This document shows, in pieces, positions 42,408 through 52,309 of a stretch of DNA of 64,000 bases (its first letter is position 1; every line of letters starts with the position of its first letter). A program made the position numbers and the translations under genes. The notes under the pieces are model-generated. The model ran no database searches, was not told where the DNA came from, and was given only the letters and a program-made list of their open reading frames with translations. Source of the stretch: Maribacter thermophilus (GTDB lineage Bacteria > Bacteroidota > Bacteroidia > Flavobacteriales > Flavobacteriaceae); the NCBI RefSeq assembly GCF_001020565.1, contig NZ_LDAS01000001.1, positions 472,402 through 536,401 of the forward strand. The letters run 5' to 3'.

Positions 42408-43139
42408 CTAATATTTATGGACACTGCCCGAAACTGATTTATTCTTTTTTACCGTAGCCCCTCCGGAATAGGAAATATTGGCACCACTACTGGCGTCGGC
42501 GGTAAGAAGATCCGATACGTTTACATTAATGTTGGCACCGCTACTACCCTCTGCCCTACATTCTTTTGAAAGTAGGTTTTTGGCATTGATATTGGCACCG
42601 CTGCTTCCATCTACATAAACTTCTCTGGCCTTGCCGGCTATTTCTATGTTGGCTCCACTACTGGCATCAATGTCGATTTGGTCCGCTGTTACCTCTAAAT
42701 TTAATATAGAGCCACTACTGGAGTCAATATTGATATCGTCTCCTTTTACCATGTTTTGGGTGGTTAAATGTGCTCCACTACTACTTTTTAACGATTTTAC
42801 GTCGGGTAAAGAAACAAACACCTTTTTTGTGGCCCTTCCGATATTTTCTACGGCATGTATCTTAAGCTTTCCGTTTTCTATATCGGTACCTATTAAATCG
42901 ATTATATTTTCGTCGGCCTCTACGGTAATACTAAAATTATCGTCTTGGGTCACATAAACGTCCAGGCCTTCAGAAGCATGTATGGTGGTAAAGTCATCGG
43001 TGACTTCTCTGGTTTCCTCTACGACGGTTCCATTACCGGTTTTACCCGATCCAAAATCGCCGAAGTTAATGTCAAAACCGCACGATGATAAAAAGAGCGC
43101 AAGAAAAAGTGCAATGGTAATTCTAATTAGTGTTGTCAT
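42408..43139 (-). CDS. DUF2807 (GIN) lipoprotein with SSGANI repeats
   Basis: A 243-residue lipoprotein (lipobox LSSC, Cys20 approximately) with the GIN/DUF2807 beta-helix. SSGANI occurs four times in the second half, roughly every 20 residues, alternating with other SSG turns, which is the coil repeat of the helix. The family is described as putative adhesin or envelope-stress associated. It is the last gene of the block that contains PspC, PadR and DUF4870 proteins on the same strand. Confidence 0.87.
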   Translation of the reverse strand: MTTLIRITIALFLALFLSSCGFDINFGDFGSGKTGNGTVVEETREVTDDFTTIHASEGLDVYVTQDDNFSITVEADENIIDLIGTDIENGKLKIHAVENIGRATKKVFVSLPDVKSLKSSSGAHLTTQNMVKGDDINIDSSSGSILNLEVTADQIDIDASSGANIEIAGKAREVYVDGSSGANINAKNLLSKECRAEGSSGANINVNVSDLLTADASSGANISYSGGATVKKNKSVSGSVHKY

Positions 43140-43272
43140 GATCGTTTGTTTTTAGATTGATTGTTTTTTTGAATGATGTAAAGATGTTGGTCGTAAGAGA
43201 TTTTTCAAAATCCTTACGGACGAACTGTTGAATTTTATTACCGAGTTGCAATAAATACAACCATCTGTTCTA

Positions 43273-45084
43273 TTAGTTTATTTTTTGGTTATCGATATCC
43301 GATGAATCAATGTTCACCGACCCTTTGTTTGAATCTATATTGATGTCTACCTGTTCTTCATCATTGTCCTTGGCCTTGATACGAACCCCGTCCTCGTCTA
43401 TTTTCATTTTAAAGGATTCTCCATTCTCATCATTGAATTTTATGTCCACGCCTTGCCCGTTGATGCGGATGCGATTATTGCCCTCGTCTTCTTCGTCGTC
43501 CATTTCTTCTGGGCAATCGAGACAGGTAAGCTCATTGTCATCCGTCATTTTCCAGGTATACGGATCCAAATAGTCCATGTCGTTATCGGTATCGGCCCTC
43601 ATGACCCAACTACGTCCATCTCCTTTGTCGTATGTAAGAATGGTGCCTACGGGAACAAAAAGGTTTACACGTACTTCTTGGTCGTTAAATTTGGTATGTC
43701 CGGGAGTTTCCAGAAAATTGTTCAACTCTATGCTATTGCCCTCTACTTTGTAATGGTACGCAATTTGCTCAGCGGTTTCTTTTGCTCTGATAAAAGATGG
43801 TCCGTTGGCTTCTTTTCTGATCTCGATACGAAAAATGGAGTCTTTGGATTTTCTTATACGAAACCTAACATCTTCCGAAACCAGCAATTTATCACCATTG
43901 TCATCATGGGTAATCATCATATTGCCCATATGAATTTTGTTGTCCCTTCCGTGATTATGGGTGGCCAAACTAATACGTAAGGTATCCGATGGATTTTGAA
44001 TCATAATTTCTTTCTCTATGGTAGCACTGCCCGAATACGCATGTGATGCCGCTTCCCTTATGCCGAATACTATCAATAGTATCAATGAAATCAACCACAG
44101 TCCCAATAAGCTGAACTTGGCTATGTTGCCTATTGATTTTAAATTGGTGACCAAGATTTTTAAACCTAGATAGAGTAGAAAGAAGAAAGGAATACCTACC
44201 ACAAAGAATGCCAATAAAGAAACCAACCAAATGGGTAGGTTGCTAGAGTTGACTACATGGTAAAAATCAATACCGGGAACATGCACCATATCTAATATAC
44301 CTACAGAAATCAATCCTATAAAAAGCCCTATTAGGGTAGAGGCGCCTATAATGATCAATAATATGCCTATTAGCTTTCCAAAGATCCTGAAGAAGAACAT
44401 TATAATGTCTCCAATGGTATCAAAAAACGTTTTCCCTCCTTTTTTGACGGTATTGCCCACTTTTTCATAGTCAACACTTTTTACACGATCCGCAACGTCA
44501 TCAAAACCCTCTTTAACTTTACGTTCAATATTGCTTATGTTGACTGCTTCTCCTCTCATATCCAATTTCTGAGCCGTGGTAACGGCTTCGGGGATCAAGA
44601 TCCAAAGAAGGCCGTATAAGAGAATGAACGATCCTGCGGACCCAATGGTCAAAAAGATCCAAAGCAAACGAATCCAAATAGGGTCTATGCCCAAATAATG
44701 GGCCAGTCCGGCAGAAACACCGGCCACGTATTTATGGTCTATATCTCGGTATAGTTTTTTCACCCTATTTGGGGAAGACTTGGCTTTTTTAGATTTGGGT
44801 TCGTCCTCAAAAATATCTTCGTCCACCATATAATCTTCTGGCTGTCCCATGATGGCAATAACCTCGTCTACTTCTTTTTGGGTAATTACCTGTCTTTCGT
44901 TTTCTAATTTCTCGTAGAAAAGCTCGGCAATTCTAGCTTCTATATCGGCTAATATTTCATCGCTTCCCGGGGTATCGGCAAAGGAGCGCCTAATAGATTC
45001 TAGATACCTGCGCATTTTATTGTATGCATCTTCATCTATGTGGAAGAGCATATTGGCTAAATTTATATTTACGGTCTTGTTCAT
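43273..45084 (-). CDS. PspC-domain envelope-stress protein
   Basis: A 603-residue protein with an N-terminal region similar to a small helical domain (EIDEIMQ-type, about 1-90), the PspC domain (LYRDIDHKYVAGVSAGLAHYLGIDP, about 105-180), further membrane helices (about 225-345), and a long acidic C-terminal region rich in Asp/Asn (about 385-603) that resembles DUF2807-like beta repeats. PspC domains take part in envelope-stress regulation. It overlaps none but follows PadR by four bases, so they form one operon. Confidence 0.85.
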   Translation of the reverse strand: MNKTVNINLANMLFHIDEDAYNKMRRYLESIRRSFADTPGSDEILADIEARIAELFYEKLENERQVITQKEVDEVIAIMGQPEDYMVDEDIFEDEPKSKKAKSSPNRVKKLYRDIDHKYVAGVSAGLAHYLGIDPIWIRLLWIFLTIGSAGSFILLYGLLWILIPEAVTTAQKLDMRGEAVNISNIERKVKEGFDDVADRVKSVDYEKVGNTVKKGGKTFFDTIGDIIMFFFRIFGKLIGILLIIIGASTLIGLFIGLISVGILDMVHVPGIDFYHVVNSSNLPIWLVSLLAFFVVGIPFFFLLYLGLKILVTNLKSIGNIAKFSLLGLWLISLILLIVFGIREAASHAYSGSATIEKEIMIQNPSDTLRISLATHNHGRDNKIHMGNMMITHDDNGDKLLVSEDVRFRIRKSKDSIFRIEIRKEANGPSFIRAKETAEQIAYHYKVEGNSIELNNFLETPGHTKFNDQEVRVNLFVPVGTILTYDKGDGRSWVMRADTDNDMDYLDPYTWKMTDDNELTCLDCPEEMDDEEDEGNNRIRINGQGVDIKFNDENGESFKMKIDEDGVRIKAKDNDEEQVDINIDSNKGSVNIDSSDIDNQKIN

Positions 45085-45088
45085 TTTC

Positions 45089-45424
45089 TTAGTTGTTTTT
45101 TGTGTTGGTAACCAGATCGGTGGCTTTTCTTAATTCGTCCCAAGTGGTGTCCAGCTCTTTTAGAAAAAGTTTGCCGGTCTCGGTCAGGGTATAGTATTTT
45201 CGTGGTGGTCCGGATGTGGACTCTTCCCAACGATAGTTTAGCAGGCCCGCATTTTTTAATCTTGTTAATAGCGGATAAATGGTACCTTCTACCACCAGCA
45301 TTTTAGCGTCTTTTAGCGTATCTAAAATTTCGGAGGCATACTTGTCCTGTCCGTTAAGGATGGACAATATGCAGTATTCCAAAACTCCTTTACGCATTTG
45401 CGCTTTTGTATTTTCTACGTTCAT
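45089..45424 (-). CDS. PadR-family transcriptional regulator
   Basis: From the ATG at 45424 the protein has 111 residues: RKGVLEYCILSILNGQDKYASEIL in the first helix pair, VVEGTIYPLLTRLKNAGLL and the wing STSGPPRKYYTLTETGKLFL. These are the PadR hallmarks. It is four bases upstream of the PspC gene and likely represses its own operon; a longer frame upstream is not needed. No operator was pinned down. Confidence 0.92.
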   Translation of the reverse strand: MNVENTKAQMRKGVLEYCILSILNGQDKYASEILDTLKDAKMLVVEGTIYPLLTRLKNAGLLNYRWEESTSGPPRKYYTLTETGKLFLKELDTTWDELRKATDLVTNTKNN

Positions 45425-45594
45425 AATGTCTTTTTTCTTTTTATGCAGTCCCAGCTCCTGTGGGTATTGCGCCTTCTTTTCTGTACTGGTCTGCATGTGT
45501 TAACCGTTCGTTTTTTGATTGATGAATAAACATCCTTTTTTGATTTGATTGATAAATAGACTCCGAAGGGTGTGATGAAGACCCTGATTATTTT

Positions 45595-46047
45595 TTAGTG
45601 TAAACTGACTACCCTGCTCATTACCCAGTTGGTATCGTTTTTTTTCCAGATAACAATAAACTTGCTAGGTTCAGATATGGCATTGGGTTCTTGGTTGTTG
45701 TGAAATTGATGCATGCCTATCTGTACTGCCCCAAAATTCTTGATAGGGTGTACCTCTACACTTTCCTCTAACAAAGTTCTTGTTACTTTTCCGCATATAT
45801 TATTTTCTATACTTTTTAAAAGCTCGGTTTTATCGGTTGCTAACCCGCCCATGTCATGATAAAACTCAAGGTCTTCGTCATAGAACTGTTTTTGGGTTTC
45901 CATATCACAGTTGTTATAGGCCGTAAAATAGGTTTTGTCCAGCTCCATAATAGTTTTGTACAGTTCTGAATCTGTAGGGGCTTGTGCTTGTACCAGACTC
46001 GAAAAAAATGCCACGATCGTGAATATTATAATTTTTAATAGTGTCAT
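45595..46047 (-). CDS. DUF4440 / SnoaL-like NTF2 protein, secreted
   Basis: A 150-residue protein with a signal peptide (cleavage about 21, VQAQA) and an NTF2-like domain: ELDKTYFTAYNNCDMETQKQFYDEDLEFYHDMGG, then FGAVQIGMHQFHN and FIVIWKKNDTNWVMSRVVSLH. Such domains act as small ligand-binding or catalytic cones; no function can be given. The start codon overlaps the stop of the DUF4870 gene by one base (TAATG). Confidence 0.82.
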   Translation of the reverse strand: MTLLKIIIFTIVAFFSSLVQAQAPTDSELYKTIMELDKTYFTAYNNCDMETQKQFYDEDLEFYHDMGGLATDKTELLKSIENNICGKVTRTLLEESVEVHPIKNFGAVQIGMHQFHNNQEPNAISEPSKFIVIWKKNDTNWVMSRVVSLH

Positions 46048-46529
46048 TATTTTATGAATTTGATGGTTATGGGGTATTCGAACGTTTGTCCGTCGTTTGT
46101 TCTAATAGTGGCCAAAATGGTATAAACTATATTGACCACAAATAAGGCCCCTTGCAACAAACCTGTAATGCCTATCGGCAAAAGCCAGGTACCGAACCTA
46201 AAATCATCACTGTCAAAATGAATGTTTAGATTGTTGAAATTGTTTAGTCTTAAAAACCCAAAATGTTCAAAGTCAAAAATATTGGGAAAAAAACCGAAAA
46301 AGAACGGAATACTTATAAGTCCCAATATAATAGAGTAGAGCAACAGGCTTATCTGAAAATTTAAAGCTTGTTTTCCATTATGGTCCACAAACTCATACTC
46401 TTTCTTGTTTGCCGTCCATAATACCAACGGAACGATGAAGTTTCCGAACGGAATAAAAAATTTAGAAAACGTACTCGCATGTATAAGTGCGGAGAGATTT
46501 CTTTCGTGTTTGGTTACTGTTTCTGTCAT
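46047..46529 (-). CDS. DUF4870 membrane protein
   Basis: A 160-residue protein with about three hydrophobic segments (30-45, 60-85, 120-145). HASTFSKFFIPFGNFIVPLVLW and DHNGKQALNFQISLLLYSI are the DUF4870 signature. Function is unknown; the gene often lies with PspC/PadR operons in this group. It is coupled to the DUF4440 gene. Confidence 0.85.
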   Translation of the reverse strand: MTETVTKHERNLSALIHASTFSKFFIPFGNFIVPLVLWTANKKEYEFVDHNGKQALNFQISLLLYSIILGLISIPFFFGFFPNIFDFEHFGFLRLNNFNNLNIHFDSDDFRFGTWLLPIGITGLLQGALFVVNIVYTILATIRTNDGQTFEYPITIKFIK

Positions 46530-46723
46530 GGTTCGTTCTTTGCTGATGATTGATTGATGTGTTACTATGTTTAGACCAAATATGTTGATAACATAATAAC
46601 TTACAATGCAAATATATATCTAAAAGAAGGTACTATGCAACACATAGTACTAAAAATTAACATATTATTAACATTTTAAGATGTGGTTTTTTATCAATAC
46701 TTTTAGCTAAAATAAGAGTAGCT

Positions 46724-47179
46724 ATGCCTATAAACATTGGTAAATTCAATACGTTTATGTTTTTTAAGTTGCCTTCTGCATGGTGGTGCGGGGTACGTTT
46801 GCGATATATGGATAAAGAGAAGGCAATAGTGTCCGTTAAGTATAAATGGTTTAATCAAAATCCGTTTAATTCTATGTTTTGGGCCGTTCAAGGTATGGCT
46901 GCCGAACTTACGACAGGGGCAATGATGATGGACCAAATAAAGGAAACGGGTAAAAGAATCTCGATGTTGGTGGCCAATAACAAAGCCAATTTTTCAAAGA
47001 AGGCTACAGGTAAGATTACCTTTACCTGTGAGGACGGTCATTTAATAAAAGAAGCTTTGGATAAGACCATTGCTACCGGTGAAGGACAGACCATATGGAT
47101 GAAATCTATTGGGGTAAACGAAGATGGGGTAGTGGTAAGTACTTTTGATTTTGAGTGGACCGTTCGGTTAAAAAGTTAA
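46724..47179 (+). CDS. DUF4442 (hot-dog fold, thioesterase-like)
   Basis: A 151-residue protein with the DUF4442 motif set (FKLPSAWWCGVRL near the start, FNSMFWAVQGMAAELTTGAM in the middle). The family has the hot-dog fold of acyl-CoA thioesterases, so an acyl-CoA or acyl-carrier substrate is likely. It is divergent from the DUF4870 operon, with about 195 bases between. Confidence 0.82.
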   Translation: MPINIGKFNTFMFFKLPSAWWCGVRLRYMDKEKAIVSVKYKWFNQNPFNSMFWAVQGMAAELTTGAMMMDQIKETGKRISMLVANNKANFSKKATGKITFTCEDGHLIKEALDKTIATGEGQTIWMKSIGVNEDGVVVSTFDFEWTVRLKS

Positions 47180-47418
47180 ACATAAGGTCTTCGTATATTT
47201 TACAATACTTCATGTGTTGATTACAGCCTGCCTTACAAATTAAGGTTATGTTAAGGTTGATACAAAAAAAGTGGTTGGTAGATAAAACAGCTGTTTTGCT
47301 CTACACAGTTCTACGAGATATCTATTATGATTGATTCTACTATAGATTTTAAACACTTTTACGGTGTTTAGAACAAATTGGTTTGTTCTAAAAACAACTA
47401 ATAAAGTAGGATTATAAT

Positions 47419-48309
47419 ATGAAAAGAGCTTTGATTGTTTTAACGTTGATGATAGGTGGTGTGATTTATGCCCAAGAAACGGATGATGTCTACATGAACA
47501 CGGAATTTCTTCCCACGGCAGATGTTGGCAGTTTTGTAAAATTGGAAGCCGGAATTTCTATTCCACTTTTAAATACCAGTAAAGACAGGCTTTCTGTAGG
47601 GGGGTACTTTCAAAATAATAGTTTAAACTATGAGGATAAAAATGTTCCTTTCGAAACGGATGACATTGAAACATTCAATGCCTTTGGGTTAAAATTCAAT
47701 TATCAAAGAAGTTTATCCAATAATTGGGCCATTAATTTCATGGGAGGGTCACAGATTTCTTCCAATTTTGATGAAAGTGAAATTGGGTCCGATGATATAT
47801 TTTTTAATGCATTGGTCACGGTAGATAAATTTAATGAGGAAAATAATACCCAATGGACCTTTGGTGCAACGTATGATATAAATTATGGTCTATATTATCC
47901 AATACCTATAGTAACTTATACCAAAAGAATAAGCGATGCATGGGCCTATAAATTAGGTGTACCCGATAGCCGGGTAAAATGGACCTTGTCCGATCATCAT
48001 AATTTTGAGGGTTTTGCCACCTTAACCGGGTTTACGGGTAATATAAACGACGAAATAGAAATTTATAAAGAAGATTATGAGGGAACGTTGAGGCAAACCA
48101 CCGTTTTATTGGGATTAGGTTATAACTATACATTTTGGGACAATTTTAAAGCAACCGTTAATGGTGGATATTCGGTATACAACCATATGCAGGTTCAAGA
48201 TTATGACCATGAAGAAATATATGATTTTGATATCTCCAACAGCCTTTATATAAGTGCAGGCATTAAATATACTTTTGATAACAAAACCAAGATAAAGAGT
48301 GTTCACTAA
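47419..48309 (+). CDS. DUF6268-type outer-membrane protein
   Basis: A 296-residue secreted protein (signal peptide 1-18, ending YAQ) with beta-barrel style alternation and a C-terminal strand SLYISAGIKYTFDN. It resembles DUF6268 outer-membrane barrels of Bacteroidota. No ligand known. It is monocistronic with about 240 bases upstream. Confidence 0.72.
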   Translation: MKRALIVLTLMIGGVIYAQETDDVYMNTEFLPTADVGSFVKLEAGISIPLLNTSKDRLSVGGYFQNNSLNYEDKNVPFETDDIETFNAFGLKFNYQRSLSNNWAINFMGGSQISSNFDESEIGSDDIFFNALVTVDKFNEENNTQWTFGATYDINYGLYYPIPIVTYTKRISDAWAYKLGVPDSRVKWTLSDHHNFEGFATLTGFTGNINDEIEIYKEDYEGTLRQTTVLLGLGYNYTFWDNFKATVNGGYSVYNHMQVQDYDHEEIYDFDISNSLYISAGIKYTFDNKTKIKSVH

Positions 48310-48459
48310 TTGCTATGGTATATACACGAGCATAGATGTATAGGGCAATAGCCTTTCTGTTCGTATCTTTTTTTGCATTTTAATAAAGCAAAGTAATTTT
48401 TGTAACAAAAATTATCATTTTGCTACTGATGTTGTAAACCTTAAAAACATCGATCAAAA

Positions 48460-49257
48460 ATGAATGCACACGAAATAGACTACGAGATTTACGGAGAAGA
48501 AATGCAATATGTAGAAATAGAGCTAGACCCACAAGAGGCGGTTGTGGCCGAGGCGGGTAGCTTTATGATGATGGACACCGATATAAAAATGAATACTATT
48601 TTCGGTGATGGAAGCAACCAGGACAATAGCGTTCTAGGAAAAATATTCTCTGCAGGAAAAAGAATGTTGACGGGGGAAAGCCTTTTTATGACCGCTTTTT
48701 TAAATATAGGTCAGGGTAAAAAGAAAGTAAGTTTTGCTTCCCCTTATCCCGGTAAAATACTTCCCATAGACCTCTCGGAAATAGGAGGTAGGTTCATTTG
48801 TCAAAAAGATGCCTTTCTATGTGCGGCAAAAGGAGTTTCCGTAGGTATCGAATTTTCTAAAAGATTGGGGAGAGGGCTCTTTGGTGGCGAAGGCTTTATC
48901 ATGCAAAAATTGGAAGGTGACGGTATGTCCTTCGTACATGCCGGAGGTACACTGGCGAAAAAGACCTTGGCTCCGGGTGAGGTTTTAAAGGTAGATACAG
49001 GCTGTATCGTAGGCTTTACCAAAGATGTAGATTATGATATTGAGTTTGTTGGGGGTATTAAAAATACAATTTTCGGAGGTGAAGGACTGTTCTTTGCAAC
49101 CTTAAGGGGTCCAGGTACGGTATATATCCAATCATTGCCATTTAGTAGATTGGCGGGTAGGGTTTTGGCTTCGATACCAAGAGGCGGTAAAGATAAGGGA
49201 GAAGGTAGTATACTAGGAACTTTGGGTGATATTGTTGGTGGTGATAATAGGTTTTAG
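48460..49257 (+). CDS. TIGR00266/AIM24-family protein
   Basis: A 265-residue protein with the characteristic beta-repeat motifs: [36 protein letters not shown], and [20 protein letters not shown]. It has no signal peptide. The family is conserved from bacteria to mitochondria (AIM24), with unknown biochemistry. A DUF2461 gene follows after about 50 bases. Confidence 0.9.
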   Translation: MNAHEIDYEIYGEEMQYVEIELDPQEAVVAEAGSFMMMDTDIKMNTIFGDGSNQDNSVLGKIFSAGKRMLTGESLFMTAFLNIGQGKKKVSFASPYPGKILPIDLSEIGGRFICQKDAFLCAAKGVSVGIEFSKRLGRGLFGGEGFIMQKLEGDGMSFVHAGGTLAKKTLAPGEVLKVDTGCIVGFTKDVDYDIEFVGGIKNTIFGGEGLFFATLRGPGTVYIQSLPFSRLAGRVLASIPRGGKDKGEGSILGTLGDIVGGDNRF

Positions 49258-49310
49258 TGTATAGATTATCTTTTTTTGCATCAAAATGATAATAGCAAGT
49301 ATAGTATTTG

Positions 49311-49970
49311 ATGCCTATGAACTTTAAGAACCAAATCGAATTTCTAAAGCAACTACAGAAAAACAATTCGAAAGATTGGATGGACGCCAATCGAAAATGG
49401 TACCTACAAGTACGTGATGAGTACATAGATTGGTTAAATAGTATGAATATTAGACTTTCATCTATCGATGATGACTATTATGATACGCCGGGCAAAAAGG
49501 GAATCAACAGGATCAATAACAACCTTATGTTCCATCCTAATAAACCTGTTTATAAAGATCATTTTGGAGCAGGTTTTGATAAAAGGCCAAAAACGGCGGA
49601 TTTCTATTTTGAACTGGGAATAGAGCGATGCATTTTTGCAGGCGGACTTTGGCGATCAGAACCAAAAGTATTAAGGAGTGTACGAGATGCTATCGATTAT
49701 GATGGAGAAAATCTTGAGAAAATATTAAATAAAAAGTCCTTCAAAAATCGTTTTGGAGGACTTTATAAAGATGTTAAACTAACGAACGCACCAAAAGGGT
49801 TTGCAAAAGACCACAGGCATATAGAGCTGCTAAAAAATAAAACTTTTGCGGTAGCCCAAGAGTTTTCGACAGAGGAAACCTTTAAAAACAATTTTGAAGA
49901 TATGCTAGTGGAGGCCTATCTAGAAATGTTGCCCTTTAGGCGCTATTTAAACAAAGCTATCAGCGTATAG
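49311..49970 (+). CDS. DUF2461 protein
   Basis: A roughly 219-residue protein of the DUF2461 family: FLKQLQKNNSKDWMDANRKWY at the start, INRINNNLMFHPNKPVYKDHFG, then YFELGIERCIFAGGLWRSEPKVLRSVRDAI. Start ATG may be 49311 or 49317. Function unknown. Its stop codon abuts the convergent M81 peptidase gene without a gap. Confidence 0.87.
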   Translation: MPMNFKNQIEFLKQLQKNNSKDWMDANRKWYLQVRDEYIDWLNSMNIRLSSIDDDYYDTPGKKGINRINNNLMFHPNKPVYKDHFGAGFDKRPKTADFYFELGIERCIFAGGLWRSEPKVLRSVRDAIDYDGENLEKILNKKSFKNRFGGLYKDVKLTNAPKGFAKDHRHIELLKNKTFAVAQEFSTEETFKNNFEDMLVEAYLEMLPFRRYLNKAISV

Positions 49971-51542
49971 CTAGTTGTCGGAGTCCGAAGCGGGAATCAA
50001 CTTAGCACTTAAGTCTGGGGTTTCCATATCCTTGTCCAAAGGAAACATAGGTCTTTTGATATTTTTATAGCCAAGACGTTCGAGGTCTTGATCAACCCCA
50101 CCTGGAGTCAAGGCCATTATCCAATCTCCTCGCATATCATATAATTCAGGAACCAAATACCCTATTTTGACTACGACGATAGCGGTTTCTGTAGGTTTAA
50201 GCCCCAAATCGGTGAAGTCGCTCTTATAATGGTATGGCTTTCGTTTTTTGGTAACTATAACATGTACACTGCCTATTTTTACAACGACCTCTACCTCCGC
50301 ATCACGATCCCCTTCCTTAATGGCTTCAATGGTTCCCGTTAAAAGTAATGGCGGGGCAAATCTATCGTCCACCGCGGCACCTGCCAAGGCACTTATATCA
50401 CCACCAACACCTATTTCCAAGGCTTTTTCAACAAGTTCTGGGCCTGGTATGGAAGCATAGATCAATGATGGTCCGTTATCAGTTTTAAATTCAGGGCGAG
50501 CCAAAATCTCACGCAGCGTCCATGTAACATCACCGGCACCACCAGCCGTAGGGTTATCACCCATATCACTGATCATAAACGGCTTTTTATCACTACTAAG
50601 CGCCATTTTTAGGCTTTCGTCCAATGTGGCCACGGGGGCAACAAACTCAAACTCGTTGCGAACATCCCAAAAAGCCTTGGCTAGTTTCTCGGCTCCAGAA
50701 GTCACCTTTTCCTTATCATCTCCTGTAACCATTACCACAGCATGGTTTCTAGGTTCGTCGGCCCATGCATAGCCGATCCATATGGCAGCATCTATGATCC
50801 CGTCTTGATCGGCAACTTCGGGTACTTTGGCATATAGACTTTTTCCTGGTTCTATACGTGTACTGGTTTTTTCGCCAGGTAATAAAATAGGTACGGGTAT
50901 CCAAGCTTTGTAGGCAGGTTTGCCCTTACCACTTTCCAATCGTTCCAATAGGTTAATTATGGAACGCTCTTTTGATTCCAGTGCATCCTCATGTGGTGCC
51001 ATACGATAACAAGTGATCAAATCGCTATGTTTGGCCAAAGTTTCGGAAACATTACCATGTAGGTCCATAGAGGTGGAGACAACAACATCGGGGCCGATCA
51101 CTTCTCGGATCCGTGTAATAAGATCCCCTTCGGCATCTTCCAACCCAACTACGCTCATAGCACCGTGTATATCAAAAAAGAGTCCGTCATAAGGCCCGTT
51201 TTCCTCAAGCATTTTTAAAGTTTTCTGAACCATTGATTCGTAGGCTTCGCGGGTTACGATACCCCCTGGCAAAGACTTGCCCAATAGGGTAGGTATCCAA
51301 TCGGCTCGCTTTCTTATATCACTGCCTTCATCAAAAAAGTGATACTTGCCAAAAATAGAATCCCCAATTCTGGCATGAAAAGCCTCTTCGCCGGTTTGTG
51401 CAGGTGAAAAGGTACTGGATTCTATACCCAGTCCGGCGATAGCAATTCTAGGAAGTTTGTTTTGGGTATCACTGTTTTTTCTCTCGTCTTTGCAGCTGAA
51501 AATCGATAAAACAAGAAGAAGTAAAGGAATGTATTTTTTCAT
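49971..51542 (-). CDS. M81-family metallopeptidase (MlrC-like), lipoprotein
   Basis: A 523-residue lipoprotein (lipobox IFSC, Cys17). The N-terminal DUF1485/M81 domain has RIAIAGLGIESSTFSPAQTG, FFDIHGAMSV and MDLHGNVS, with His/Asp candidates for zinc binding, and a C-terminal MlrC-type domain (about 310-510, DMGDNPTAGGAGDVTW). Relatives hydrolyse linear microcystin, but most have unknown substrates. It lies in the periplasm or on the outer face of a membrane. It is monocistronic. Confidence 0.83.
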   Translation of the reverse strand: MKKYIPLLLLVLSIFSCKDERKNSDTQNKLPRIAIAGLGIESSTFSPAQTGEEAFHARIGDSIFGKYHFFDEGSDIRKRADWIPTLLGKSLPGGIVTREAYESMVQKTLKMLEENGPYDGLFFDIHGAMSVVGLEDAEGDLITRIREVIGPDVVVSTSMDLHGNVSETLAKHSDLITCYRMAPHEDALESKERSIINLLERLESGKGKPAYKAWIPVPILLPGEKTSTRIEPGKSLYAKVPEVADQDGIIDAAIWIGYAWADEPRNHAVVMVTGDDKEKVTSGAEKLAKAFWDVRNEFEFVAPVATLDESLKMALSSDKKPFMISDMGDNPTAGGAGDVTWTLREILARPEFKTDNGPSLIYASIPGPELVEKALEIGVGGDISALAGAAVDDRFAPPLLLTGTIEAIKEGDRDAEVEVVVKIGSVHVIVTKKRKPYHYKSDFTDLGLKPTETAIVVVKIGYLVPELYDMRGDWIMALTPGGVDQDLERLGYKNIKRPMFPLDKDMETPDLSAKLIPASDSDN

Positions 51543-51705
51543 TTTTGGTTGTATTGGTTCTTTAAAAATACTATTATTTTCTTATTGTTATAAAGGTGGT
51601 TGGTTGCCATTTTTTTCATTAATGATATATTTGATCATTGAATTCTAATATCGAAGAAATACTGTAGAGTAGAACGGAAATAGGTTTTCTATTTAAAAAT
51701 TACAT

Positions 51706-52287
51706 ATGCCCAATAGTAAAGTAAGAAATATAAAAAAGGAACTGTTGTCCGATAATTGGTACACCTTAAACAAGTTTACCTTTGAATATCAAAAGGATGA
51801 CGGTACATGGGAAAAGCAAAGTAGAGAGGCCTACGACCGAGGTAATGGTGCTGCGATATTACTTTATAATTCGAAAAAGGGAACTGTGGTGTTGACCAGG
51901 CAATTTCGAATGCCCACTTATGTAAACGGCAATGATGATGGAATGATGATAGAGGTCTGTGCCGGCCTTTTGGACGGTGATGCACCCGAAGATTGTATTA
52001 AAAAGGAAATTGAGGAGGAGACCGGATATAAAATTGAAAACGTTCAACGTGTTTTTGAAACATACATGTCTCCAGGATCTGTTACCGAAATACTATATTT
52101 GTTCGTTGGGGCTTATGAGGATCAAATGAAAGTAGGAGAAGGCGGTGGTGCAGATCATGAAACAGAGAACATAGAGGTAATGGAAATTACGTTCAAAGAA
52201 GCATTGGAGAAAGTAAAAACAGGCGAAATCCGTGACGCTAAGACCATAATACTTTTGCAATATGCCCAAATTAATGGCCTATTGTAA
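51706..52287 (+). CDS. nudK: GDP-mannose pyrophosphatase, NudK
   Basis: A 193-residue Nudix hydrolase closely resembling Escherichia coli NudK: LSDNWYTLNKFTFEYQK, AYDRGNGAAILLYN, VVLTRQFRMPTYVNGN, and a Nudix box GLLDGDAPEDCIKKEIEEET (99-118 approximately) with a lysine in place of arginine. Family reaction: GDP-mannose to GMP and mannose-1-phosphate. The C-terminal GEIRDAKTIILLQY is also conserved. No neighbours are linked. Confidence 0.92.
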   Translation: MPNSKVRNIKKELLSDNWYTLNKFTFEYQKDDGTWEKQSREAYDRGNGAAILLYNSKKGTVVLTRQFRMPTYVNGNDDGMMIEVCAGLLDGDAPEDCIKKEIEEETGYKIENVQRVFETYMSPGSVTEILYLFVGAYEDQMKVGEGGGADHETENIEVMEITFKEALEKVKTGEIRDAKTIILLQYAQINGLL

Positions 52288-52309
52288 TTAGGAATAGATC
52301 ATTATATGC

